NCBI GenBank assembly: GCA_035267785.1
Contig: DATFLL010000117.1
Coordinates: 1 to 20,646 of the forward strand
Direction of reading: 5' to 3'
DNA: 20,646 nucleotides
Origin: DATFLL01 sp035267785
GTDB taxonomy: Bacteria; Pseudomonadota; Gammaproteobacteria; DATFLL01
Below are positions 6,510 through 12,674 of this stretch, piece by piece; position 1 is the stretch's first letter; every line of letters begins with the position of its first letter. The notes below the pieces were generated by a model that was not told where the DNA came from, searched no databases, and saw only the letters and a list, made by a program, of their open reading frames with translations. The position numbers and the translations under genes were made by a program.

Positions 6510-6956
6510 ATGAAAAAGCGCAAGCGCAATCCATTGAGCGAGCCGCACATCGTACGCATCGATCACCGCAGCACGCATGGCTATCAAGTCCGTGCGCCGG
6601 TCGAGCCCAAACCGCTGTCGCGCTTCTTCGCCGACGGACGCTACGGTGGGAAGACCAAAGCGCTGCGCGCCGCGCGCGACTGGCGAGACACAACCTTTCG
6701 CCGCCACGGGCTCAATCCATCGACGCGGCGCAGCGTACGCCGAAGCAACGCGCGCAACCGCACGGGCGTAGTCGGTGTGGGCGTGCAATGGATCACCAAG
6801 GGCAGCTACCAATACAAACACTACGTGGTAAGCTGGTGTCCGCGCCCTTACCAACAGAAGAAGAAAGTCTTCTCCGCCCACAAGTACGGCGACGAGGAGG
6901 CACTGCGCATGGCGGTGCGTTTTCGAAAGGACTGCGAACGCCGCATACTCTCGTAG
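6510..6956 (+). CDS. Tandem AP2-like DNA-binding protein
   Basis: A 148-residue, very basic protein that appears to hold two AP2-type units. The C-terminal one (about residues 83-142) is the clearer: NRTGVVGVG, then the strand-rich YVVSWCPRP and KKKVFSAHKYG, then the helix DEEALRMAVRFRKDCER. The N-terminal unit (about 14-66) repeats the plan with GYQVRA, SRFFADGRYGGK and the helix KALRAARDWRD. AP2 domains bind DNA through a three-strand sheet. In bacteria they are often linked to HNH nucleases, but none is present, so a stand-alone regulator or nucleoid-associated role is more likely. I chose the ATG at 6510 (AGG eight bases before it). A longer start at 6408 would translate the upstream repeat into a repetitive peptide and lacks a ribosome site. 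Confidence 0.75.
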   Translation: MKKRKRNPLSEPHIVRIDHRSTHGYQVRAPVEPKPLSRFFADGRYGGKTKALRAARDWRDTTFRRHGLNPSTRRSVRRSNARNRTGVVGVGVQWITKGSYQYKHYVVSWCPRPYQQKKKVFSAHKYGDEEALRMAVRFRKDCERRILS

Positions 6957-6973
6957 ACCGCGCGCCAGTGGAT

Positions 6974-6996
6974 CCGTGCGGCGCCACGGCGCACGG
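6974..6996 (+). terminator. Possible 3' hairpin after the AP2-like gene
   Basis: CCGTGCG (6974-6980) pairs with CGCACGG (6990-6996) across nine bases, 18 bp after the stop. An inner CACGG (6985-6989) could pair with the same 5' arm instead. No T-run follows, so termination is uncertain. Confidence 0.3.
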
Positions 6997-7102
6997 CGAC
7001 AACGCCTGAAGCCGGGCCGCGCACGATTACGATAACAACAACCAGATGCGCCCATTCGGGGACGCCTTCTCCTGCGGTGCGCACGAGGGGATCGAACCAC
7101 CC

Positions 7103-8128
7103 ATGAAGCTCGGTATTGGTGTGCTCGTGCTCGGGATACTCCTGCTGCTCGGCAGCTGCGTACCATTTGGAACGGCAATCTACCGAAGCCTCCATGCCCA
7201 CCCGGCGGCGTCTGTCGAATTGAACGCCCAGGGCAGCGCACGGACAGGCCCTCTCTCTCTGGACACGAGCGAGCGGGTTCAGATCGCACTTCGCCTCGAC
7301 ATTGCCACGTCGACCGCGCACCACAATACCAGCGACAACGCAATGCACACCTGGGAAGGGCGCTACCGGTTCCCCCTGGACTATCGGGTGCTCGACGCGG
7401 CGGGACGCGTGCTGCATGCCGAGCACGCCATGATGGACTGGCAGCAGGGGGCGCGCAGCTACGGACGTTATGACGTGGACCGCGACGGCGGCTGGCTGAC
7501 GGTGGAGACGGGATTCGACAAGTTCACCCTCGCCCACCGCGGCCCGGTGCGCGTCGAAGTTCACCTTGGACGGGACACGACCTACGGCGCGCACGTGCAG
7601 GCCGGGCGGCTGATCGTCTACGACCGCGTCTATCGTCATACCAGGCCGATATTGCTCGGCATAGGGCTCGCCGTTCTGGGTCTGGTGGTCACGGTGGTGG
7701 GCGTGATCCTGCTCGTTGTGCGCTCAGTGGGTACCGCAGGGCAGACGGCCACCACCGCCGCGGGGCCACCCGGCGCCGCGCGCGAACCGGGCGCGCCCGC
7801 CGCGCGCAACTGGGCCATGTGGTGTCACCTCAGCGCGCTGGGCGGCTACTTCGTCCCGTTGGGCGGGCTGATCGCACCACTGGTGCTGTGGCTCGTCGGC
7901 CGCGAGCGCGATCCCTTCATCGACGAGCAGGGAAAAGAGGCTGTCAATTTCCGGCTGACGCTGCTGCTGTACTACTTGGTCGGGTTTTTGTTGATTTTCA
8001 TCATCATCGGCTTTTTCCTGCTCGCCGCGGTCGCCCTGTTCGACCTGGTCCTGACCATCGTCGCGGGCGTGCGCGCCAGCAGCGGCGAGCACTTTCGCTA
8101 CCCGTTGACGCTGCGCATGGTCCGCTGA
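7103..8128 (+). CDS. Membrane protein with an extracytoplasmic domain and a C-terminal DUF4870 (Tic20-like) domain
   Basis: A 341-residue inner-membrane protein in two parts. An N-terminal helix (residues 2-26) is followed by about 160 residues of mostly beta-type polar sequence and then a second helix (about 182-206), which looks like a periplasmic domain held by two anchors. After an Ala/Gly/Pro linker comes a DUF4870 domain. It starts at NWAMWCHLSALGGYFVPLGG, includes the signature DPFIDEQGKEAVNFRLTLLLYY, and ends with a four-residue-spaced hydrophobic bundle. DUF4870 proteins are small membrane proteins of unknown function, usually about 110 residues long, so the extra N-terminal module is unusual. 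An upstream in-frame ATG at 7046 has no ribosome site; GAGGGG at 7085-7090 supports 7103 moderately. The domain boundary gives no sign of a frameshift. Confidence 0.78.
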   Translation: MKLGIGVLVLGILLLLGSCVPFGTAIYRSLHAHPAASVELNAQGSARTGPLSLDTSERVQIALRLDIATSTAHHNTSDNAMHTWEGRYRFPLDYRVLDAAGRVLHAEHAMMDWQQGARSYGRYDVDRDGGWLTVETGFDKFTLAHRGPVRVEVHLGRDTTYGAHVQAGRLIVYDRVYRHTRPILLGIGLAVLGLVVTVVGVILLVVRSVGTAGQTATTAAGPPGAAREPGAPAARNWAMWCHLSALGGYFVPLGGLIAPLVLWLVGRERDPFIDEQGKEAVNFRLTLLLYYLVGFLLIFIIIGFFLLAAVALFDLVLTIVAGVRASSGEHFRYPLTLRMVR

Positions 8129-8144
8129 GGCTCCGACGCGGCGC

Positions 8145-8175
8145 TTGTACGGGCAAGGCGGTGCATTGCTATAAT
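8145..8175 (+). promoter_or_regulatory. Probable promoter of bcp
   Basis: A perfect -10 TATAAT (8170-8175) is preceded by TTGTAC (8145-8150) at a 19-bp spacing, longer than ideal. Transcription would begin near 8182, about 55 nt before bcp. I see no OxyR-type repeat. Confidence 0.5.
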
Positions 8176-8236
8176 CGCGCAGCGGCGCGGACCGCTTTAA
8201 TCCGGCGCGCCGCCGTATACAGGAGGTCAGATTGCC

Positions 8237-8704
8237 ATGCTCCAAACCGATCAGCCCGCTCCGGCCTTCGAACTGCCGGACGCCGACATGACTATGGTCA
8301 CGCTGGGCGATTACGCTGGAAATTCGAACGTCGTGCTCTATTTCTATCCCAAAGACGACACCCCGGGGTGTACGACGGAGGCCATCGACTTTACCAACCT
8401 GAGCGACGAATTCGCACGCCTCAATACAGCAGTGCTGGGAGTCAGCCGCGACGACTGCACCAGTCACGCCGCCTTCGTAGACAAGCACGGACTGAATGTG
8501 CGCCTGCTCGCCGATACCGACGGCGAGGTGTGTGAACGCTACGGTGTCTGGCAGGAAAAAGAGAAGAACGGTGTCAAAAAAATGGGCATCGTGCGTTCGA
8601 CCTTTATCATCGACAAGGCCGGTATCGTGCGCGAGGCCCTCTACGGCGTGAACGCTCAAGGCCATGCCCGGGACGTGTTGGCGCGCGTGGCGCAGCTGGC
8701 GTGA
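8237..8704 (+). CDS. bcp: Thioredoxin-dependent peroxiredoxin Bcp/PrxQ
   Basis: A 155-residue cytosolic peroxiredoxin reducing hydrogen and organic peroxides with thioredoxin electrons. The peroxidatic cysteine is Cys45 in YPKDDTPGCTTEA. The resolving cysteine found five residues later in E. coli Bcp is absent (Ile50), so resolution must use another thiol: Cys74, Cys99 or a partner protein. The conserved GVWQEKEKNGVKKMGIVRSTF and IID strand support PrxQ. A strong AGGAGG at 8221-8226 precedes the ATG. The next gene overlaps its stop and encodes an exported thioredoxin-like protein. Confidence 0.95.
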   Translation: MLQTDQPAPAFELPDADMTMVTLGDYAGNSNVVLYFYPKDDTPGCTTEAIDFTNLSDEFARLNTAVLGVSRDDCTSHAAFVDKHGLNVRLLADTDGEVCERYGVWQEKEKNGVKKMGIVRSTFIIDKAGIVREALYGVNAQGHARDVLARVAQLA

Positions 8705-9237
8705 CCTTCTCGAGCGCCTTTGGCAAACCGCCGGCGATGATCGCCGGCGATCGTGCGCGCCGGCTCCTCGTATTCCTGTGCTGCCTGTGGCTCACCGGGA
8801 CCGCCGCCGCGGCTGGGCGCATTGGCTTGGCCGCGCCGGATTTCACCCTCAAAGACCTGGACGGTCAGCCCCACGCCCTCGCACAGATGCGCCGTCACGG
8901 TCATGTGCTGTTGATCTTTTGGGCGACCGAGTGCGTGTACTGTCATGCCCTGCTGCCCGAGTTCAAGAACGCTCAGGCCCGTTACGGCGGCCACGGCCTG
9001 ACGGTCGCGGCAATCAACATCGGCGGCGAACACCGCGAAGAGGTCGCCGCTTACGTCAAGGACTACCGGGTCAATTACGTGACGCTAGCCGAGCGTGCGC
9101 ATAATCTCGACGTCGCCCAGGCCTACGGCGTCATCGGCACACCCACCATCGTCCTGGTCTCTCCCGCCGGCACAATACTCTATTACGGGCACAAGCTGCC
9201 CCGGCTCGAGCGCTGGCTGGGCAGACCGGCAGCCTGA
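8701..9237 (+). CDS. Exported TlpA/ResA-like thioredoxin-fold protein
   Basis: A 178-residue thiol-disulfide protein of the TlpA/ResA group, probably periplasmic or membrane-tethered. A basic-hydrophobic-AAAA signal segment (about residues 17-38, RARRLLVFLCCLWLTGTAAAA) precedes a thioredoxin domain. That domain has the redox motif WATECVYC (Cys78, Cys81) and the cis-proline loop GTPTIVLV. The GTG at 8701 overlaps the bcp stop (GTGA), implying translational coupling. An ATG at 8737 would give a tidier signal peptide, and neither start has a clear Shine-Dalgarno. Relatives reduce apocytochrome c or other envelope disulfides; a specific client is not visible. Confidence 0.87.
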   Translation: MTFSSAFGKPPAMIAGDRARRLLVFLCCLWLTGTAAAAGRIGLAAPDFTLKDLDGQPHALAQMRRHGHVLLIFWATECVYCHALLPEFKNAQARYGGHGLTVAAINIGGEHREEVAAYVKDYRVNYVTLAERAHNLDVAQAYGVIGTPTIVLVSPAGTILYYGHKLPRLERWLGRPAA

Positions 9238-9311
9238 AACCACGCCAATCGCCACGGCACCGCGACGAGCGCTCCGGCCGGACCTACCGTTGAGATGAGA
9301 ACTGATTCGCG

Positions 9312-9339
9312 TTAATCGCGTTCACGGCGTTCCTATAAT
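9312..9339 (+). promoter_or_regulatory. Probable promoter of the bactofilin gene
   Basis: A perfect TATAAT (9334-9339) lies 111 bp before the bactofilin ATG. The best -35, TTAATC (9312-9317), matches only partly at 16 bp spacing. That -35 lies inside CGCGTTAATCGCG (9308-9320), a small dyad that could be an operator. Confidence 0.45.
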
Positions 9340-9367
9340 CCCTGGACATCGCCTGCTGCGGTGATCC

Positions 9368-9392
9368 GCCGCGCGCCCGCTCGGGGCGCGGC
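9368..9392 (+). promoter_or_regulatory. Leader hairpin before the bactofilin gene
   Basis: A ten-base-pair GC stem with one bulged G (9375) and a four-base loop lies between 9368-9378 and 9383-9392, within the predicted leader. It ends about 40 nt before the very strong GGGAGGGAGAAGG ribosome site. It may stabilise the mRNA; no riboswitch class is recognisable. Confidence 0.35.
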
Positions 9393-9450
9393 CCACACCG
9401 CCGCGCGGCCTATCGGGATGCCGTCGCGGCTCTAAGGGAGGGAGAAGGAC

Positions 9451-9996
9451 ATGTTTGACATGAACAACCTCAAGCGCAACACGACCAAGCGCGAACCGTC
9501 CGAGGAGGTGCCCTCGAGTACCGCGCCTGCTGCGCCGGCCGAGCCGCGCGCCGCCAGTCCGGTCAAGGAACCGGCTACCATTGGCGCCTCGATCCACTTC
9601 AAGGGCGACCTCAGCGGCGAGGAAGATTTCGTCATTCAGGGCAAGGTCGAGGGCACCATCAATCTGGAGAAAAACAACCTGACGATCGGGAAGAACGGGC
9701 GCATCCGCGCCAACGTTACGGCCAACACGATCATCATCGAAGGTCAGCTGCAGGGTGATATGTTCGGCAACGAGAAGGTCATCATCCGCAAGAGCGGCAA
9801 CGTCCTTGGCAACATCGTCGCGCCCCGCGTCACACTGGAAGACGGAGCCAAGTTCAAAGGCAGCATCGAGATGGAGCCGAAAGCGGGCGAAGCGTTCGGC
9901 GGTGGGGGCAAGAAATCCGAGGCCGAAAGCCGGGGCACGGGGACCGGCGCCGGCGGAACACCGGGCACGCCCGATTTCAAGGGCGCCCAGCAGTAG
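9451..9996 (+). CDS. Bactofilin
   Basis: A 181-residue polymer-forming cytoskeletal protein. A Pro/Ala-rich N-terminal tail (1-40) precedes the bactofilin core (about 42-140). The core is a run of short beta-helix repeats beginning TIGASIHFKGDLSGEEDFVIQGKVEG, with regularly spaced Gly and Ile/Val. A Gly/Ser-rich disordered tail ends it (144-181). Bactofilins self-assemble without nucleotide into filaments at the membrane and position cell-wall enzymes, stalk or polarity factors. The C-terminal tail is longer than in the minimal proteins and may carry the partner-binding part. No M23 peptidase or other usual wall-enzyme partner is adjacent; the next gene is a methyltransferase-like protein 43 nt downstream. 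Confidence 0.93.
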   Translation: MFDMNNLKRNTTKREPSEEVPSSTAPAAPAEPRAASPVKEPATIGASIHFKGDLSGEEDFVIQGKVEGTINLEKNNLTIGKNGRIRANVTANTIIIEGQLQGDMFGNEKVIIRKSGNVLGNIVAPRVTLEDGAKFKGSIEMEPKAGEAFGGGGKKSEAESRGTGTGAGGTPGTPDFKGAQQ

Positions 9997-10039
9997 CCGC
10001 GGGCGCCAGGGGCGGCGCAAGCCGCCCAGGTAAGCAACC

Positions 10040-10666
10040 GTGTCATCTTCGATGCTGCAAGTCGCCGGGCAAATCGAGCAGGCGGGCGATCCGACCGAGC
10101 TGAACAGCCTCCTGCTCGCCGGGTTGGTGGAAAGGCTCGCCGCCGGTCCGCGCTTCGAGCTGGTCGACATCGGCCCCGCGCGCGAGGCGACGATCGCGTT
10201 CTTCTCCCAGTTCCACTGCCGGCTGCACATCGAAGACGCCATCGCGGCACTGGCACGGCCTGCACCATCGACCGACGAGGAAGGAGCCTGGTTCGAGGGC
10301 CGGCTCAAGGCCTTATTGACGCCACCGGCGAGCATCGGCGAGGTCGACGCCGTGCTGTGCTGGGACCTGTTGGACCATCTGTCACGCCCGCGCCTGGCCG
10401 CGTTCGCAGCGCATCTGGCGCCATGGCTGCGCCGCGGCGCGCACCTGCATGCCTTTATCTCGACGCGGCCCGACATCCCCGGACAACCCGCCGGCTTCGA
10501 GGTCCTCGAGGCCTCCACGGTACGCGTCCAGCCGAGGCCGGGACCGCTGCAACCGGCACCGCGCTACCATCAACTCGATCTCGGCCGGCTGATGCCCCAG
10601 TTTGCGGTCGAGCGTTCGGTGCTGCTGCGCAACGGACTACAGGAGTATCTCCTGCGCCGACACTGA
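10040..10666 (+). CDS. Class I methyltransferase-like protein with weak SAM-binding motif
   Basis: A 208-residue cytosolic protein whose strand/helix order resembles class I SAM methyltransferases. FELVDIGPA (39-47) is in the place of motif I, VDAVLCWDLLDHLSRPRLAAF (102-122) strongly resembles the post-motif II strand and helix, and RRGAHLHAFIS (131-141) matches the strand after it. The motif I glycine loop (GxGxG) is reduced to a single glycine, so SAM binding or catalysis may be lost. The GTG at 10040 has AGG nine bases before it; an in-frame ATG at 10052 is the alternative. It lies 43 nt after bactofilin on the same strand and probably shares its promoter. Confidence 0.65.
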   Translation: MSSSMLQVAGQIEQAGDPTELNSLLLAGLVERLAAGPRFELVDIGPAREATIAFFSQFHCRLHIEDAIAALARPAPSTDEEGAWFEGRLKALLTPPASIGEVDAVLCWDLLDHLSRPRLAAFAAHLAPWLRRGAHLHAFISTRPDIPGQPAGFEVLEASTVRVQPRPGPLQPAPRYHQLDLGRLMPQFAVERSVLLRNGLQEYLLRRH

Positions 10667-10723
10667 GCGAACGGTGGCGACCTCAGTCACCCGAACGGGA
10701 CGGGCGTGCGTAGCGCCTCCGGG

Positions 10724-11020
10724 TCAGACCTCGGGTTCGGTCTCCAATGCATCGATCAACGGCGCAAGTGCCTCCTTCAAGCGCCCGCGATCCTGCCAAC
10801 CGGAATCCAGAAACTCACCGGTCAGCGTCTCCTGCACTTCGTGCGCATCGGTGAGCAGCGTCAGCAGATAGGCCGACGCGGTGCCCTCCTCCATTTCCGG
10901 GTCGGGCGTCCAGTCAATGCGCCCCAGCGGAATATTGCGCGCCCAGGCCAGTTCCTGTGCCGCGAGCGCGATGGCGTGTTTGCCGCGCGCGCGCAGCGGT
11001 GGCTGAGTGGTGTCGCTCAT
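10724..11020 (-). CDS. Small acidic protein of unknown function
   Basis: I recognise no family for this 98-residue protein. It is soluble, acidic in its second half and largely helical in character: EGTASAYLLTLLTDAHEVQ, then RLKEALAPLIDALE. No cysteine, signal peptide or metal motif is visible. The strong GGAGGA seven bases before the ATG at 11020 and codon use like its neighbours make it a real gene. It follows the DUF2934 gene by 114 nt on the same strand and may be its co-transcribed partner, although possible hairpins lie between them. Confidence 0.7.
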   Translation of the reverse strand: MSDTTQPPLRARGKHAIALAAQELAWARNIPLGRIDWTPDPEMEEGTASAYLLTLLTDAHEVQETLTGEFLDSGWQDRGRLKEALAPLIDALETEPEV

Positions 11021-11055
11021 ATCGGTCTTCCTCCCGCCGCGGGCCCTGTGCGATT

Positions 11056-11094
11056 CATCCTAGGATGCGAGGCACCCGCGGCACCTTGGTGCCT
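11056..11094 (-). terminator. Palindrome and hairpin between two minus-strand genes
   Basis: CATCCTAGGATG (11056-11067) is a perfect 12-bp palindrome. Next to it AGGCACC (11070-11076) and GGCACC (11080-11085) both can pair with GGTGCCT (11088-11094), giving alternative stems downstream of the DUF2934 stop. No T-run is present. It may be a weak terminator, an attenuator-like switch or an operator for the 98-residue gene. Confidence 0.3.
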
Positions 11095-11134
11095 GGGGAC
11101 CAGGCCGACTCCGGCTGCGGGCCGGTGTCGATAC

Positions 11135-11497
11135 CTAGTGTCGAAGCGAGGCGTCGACCTCGGCCTCGGCGGACAGCCAGTCGGCAACCGGGTCGCCGCC
11201 CTGGAAACCGCGCTCCTCGGCCAGTAGATAGGCAGCCTCGGCGATGCGCCGCCAGCGCTCTTCCGGACTGACACCGTTGCCGCCGCGCCGCTTGCCCGCT
11301 GCGGGCTTGGGTGCCGCCGCCTTGGCTCGGGTGGGCGCCGCAGCGCGCGCACCGGTCGATTTCGCGGGGCGTTTCGACGCCCCCGCCTGCTTGGCAGTGG
11401 TCTTGCCTGCCGTGGACTTCTTGGCCGCCTCCTTACCCGAGGCCTTCTTGCGCGATGCGGCCGGCTTCTTGCCGCCCGCCTTGCTGGTCTCGCTCAT
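11135..11497 (-). CDS. DUF2934 protein with a histone-H1-like Lys/Ala-rich N-terminal tail
   Basis: A 120-residue basic protein in two parts. Residues 1-75 are low-complexity Lys/Ala/Thr/Gly (KKASGKEAAKKSTAGKTTAK and onwards), the composition of bacterial histone-H1-like or AlgP-like DNA-binding tails. Residues 78-118 form a DUF2934 module: RWRRIAEAAYLLAEERGFQGGDPVADW then LSAEAEVD. DUF2934 function is not established; it is often seen in stress-related proteins. Polyanion or DNA binding by the tail is inferred. The ATG at 11497 has GGAGGG nine bases before it; a longer in-frame start at 11596 lacks one. Confidence 0.85.
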   Translation of the reverse strand: MSETSKAGGKKPAASRKKASGKEAAKKSTAGKTTAKQAGASKRPAKSTGARAAAPTRAKAAAPKPAAGKRRGGNGVSPEERWRRIAEAAYLLAEERGFQGGDPVADWLSAEAEVDASLRH

Positions 11498-11893
11498 CGG
11501 TGCACTCCCTCCTGCAGATTCGAACAGCGGGATCGGATACGGTCTGCACTGATCCCGGGGCGGCAGGCGATCCCGCCGCCGCATACCTCGCCCCACGGGC
11601 CGTCGGCCGCGAGGGTGTGACAGTTTGACAACGAACGGGCCGCAGTGTGCCGCACCGCGCGTCAGTTCCGTCCATGAGCGCGATGCATTAATCGCGCCAT
11701 GCTTTTCACACGTCGACCCGCTCTACGGCACTACCCCGTCGCCCGATCACTGCACCGCGCCGCGCGCGTCGACGTGCATGCAACACATCCATTGCACCGT
11801 CGCGGTGCGGTATCGCAGCCACGGCAAAACGCGTCGCCGATCGGCGACTAGAATCAAGCATAGCAGGCGAAATCGACAACGCACGGAGGACCC
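11498..11893. other. 396-bp divergent gene-free stretch with several dyads
   Basis: I find no convincing gene here. It separates the DUF2934 and MoCF-domain genes and must hold both promoters. A bulged inverted repeat (11673-11701) has an inner perfect arm pair GCGCGAT/ATCGCGC around GCATTA. GCACCG-TCG-CGGTGC (11794-11808) is a short tight hairpin, and GTCGCCGATCGGCGAC (11833-11848) is a perfect palindrome. A TTGACA at about 11625 has no matching -10. Confidence 0.6.
11833..11854 (+). promoter_or_regulatory. Perfect 16-bp palindrome abutting a -10-like box
   Basis: GTCGCCGATCGGCGAC (11833-11848) is a complete palindrome and is followed directly by TAGAAT (11849-11854), a plausible -10 box. 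A transcript would start near 11861, about 33 nt before the MoCF-domain ATG. A protein bound to the palindrome would cover the -35 to -10 spacer. No consensus -35 is visible. Confidence 0.45.
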
Positions 11894-12658
11894 ATGCGCT
11901 TTGGCGTTATCATCATCGGGGACGAGCTGCTCAGCGGCAAGCGGCGCGATCGCCATCTCTCGCATGTCATCGAGACCCTGGGCGCGCAGGGCCTGGAGCT
12001 GGCATGGGGACTGCTGCTTGGAGACGACGCCGGCGACATCACAGCAAGCCTGCGCCGTACGCTGGCCGGCGCCGAGGCAGTGTTCTGCTTTGGCGGCATC
12101 GGTGCGACGCCGGACGACCGTACGCGCCAATGTGCCGCCGAGGCGGCAGGCGTGACACTGGCGCGCCACCCGGACGCGGTCCGCGAAATCGAGTCGCAGT
12201 TCGGGCCGGCCGCCTACCCCCAGCGCATTCGCATGGCCGAGCTTCCCGCGGGCAGCGTGATCATCCCCAACCCCTACAATCGCATTCCGGGTTTCACGCT
12301 CGGCGATCATCACTTCCTGCCCGGCTTCCCCGACATGGCCTGGCCGATGCTGGACTGGGTCTTGGATCGGTATTACGCCACACAGCGCCCGGAACGGGCG
12401 CCGGTCGAACATCGCCTGCGCCTGCGAGGGCACTACGAAAGTGAGCTGCTGACGCTGATGGAAGATTTCACCCGGCGCTTTCCCGAACTGCGCCTGTCGA
12501 GTCTGCCCACCCTCGCCGACGACGGGCCGGAGATCGAACTGGGCGTGCGAGGTGCCCCGCCGGCCGCAGCCGAGGGGTGCGCCTGGCTGCACCGCGCGCT
12601 GGATGCGGCCGGCGTCGCCTGGGAGCCGCTGGACGCGTCGTATAGGCCTGGCGCGTGA
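11894..12658 (+). CDS. Molybdopterin-binding-domain (MoCF/CinA N-terminal-like) protein
   Basis: A 254-residue cytosolic protein. Its N-terminal part is the MoCF_biosynth fold shared by MogA, MoeA and the N-terminus of CinA: FGVIIIGDELLSGKRRDRH at 3-21 and CFGGIGATPDDRTRQCAA at about 64-81. The C-terminal deamidase domain of CinA is missing. This matches the short CinA-like proteins often labelled competence/damage-inducible protein A, some of which are thought to be pyrophosphatases on nicotinamide-nucleotide or related compounds. A molybdenum-cofactor role is possible, but no cofactor genes are nearby. GGAGG five bases before the ATG supports the start. It ends 16 bp from the convergent lipoprotein gene. 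Confidence 0.85.
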   Translation: MRFGVIIIGDELLSGKRRDRHLSHVIETLGAQGLELAWGLLLGDDAGDITASLRRTLAGAEAVFCFGGIGATPDDRTRQCAAEAAGVTLARHPDAVREIESQFGPAAYPQRIRMAELPAGSVIIPNPYNRIPGFTLGDHHFLPGFPDMAWPMLDWVLDRYYATQRPERAPVEHRLRLRGHYESELLTLMEDFTRRFPELRLSSLPTLADDGPEIELGVRGAPPAAAEGCAWLHRALDAAGVAWEPLDASYRPGA

Positions 12659-12674
12659 CGCCCGGCTGAACGGG

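Noticed and set aside
11399..11497. Lys/Ala codon repeats in the DUF2934 tail as a possible DNA repeat array.
   Set aside because: The similarity follows from coding bias (AAG/GCC codons); no exact unit or fixed period is present.
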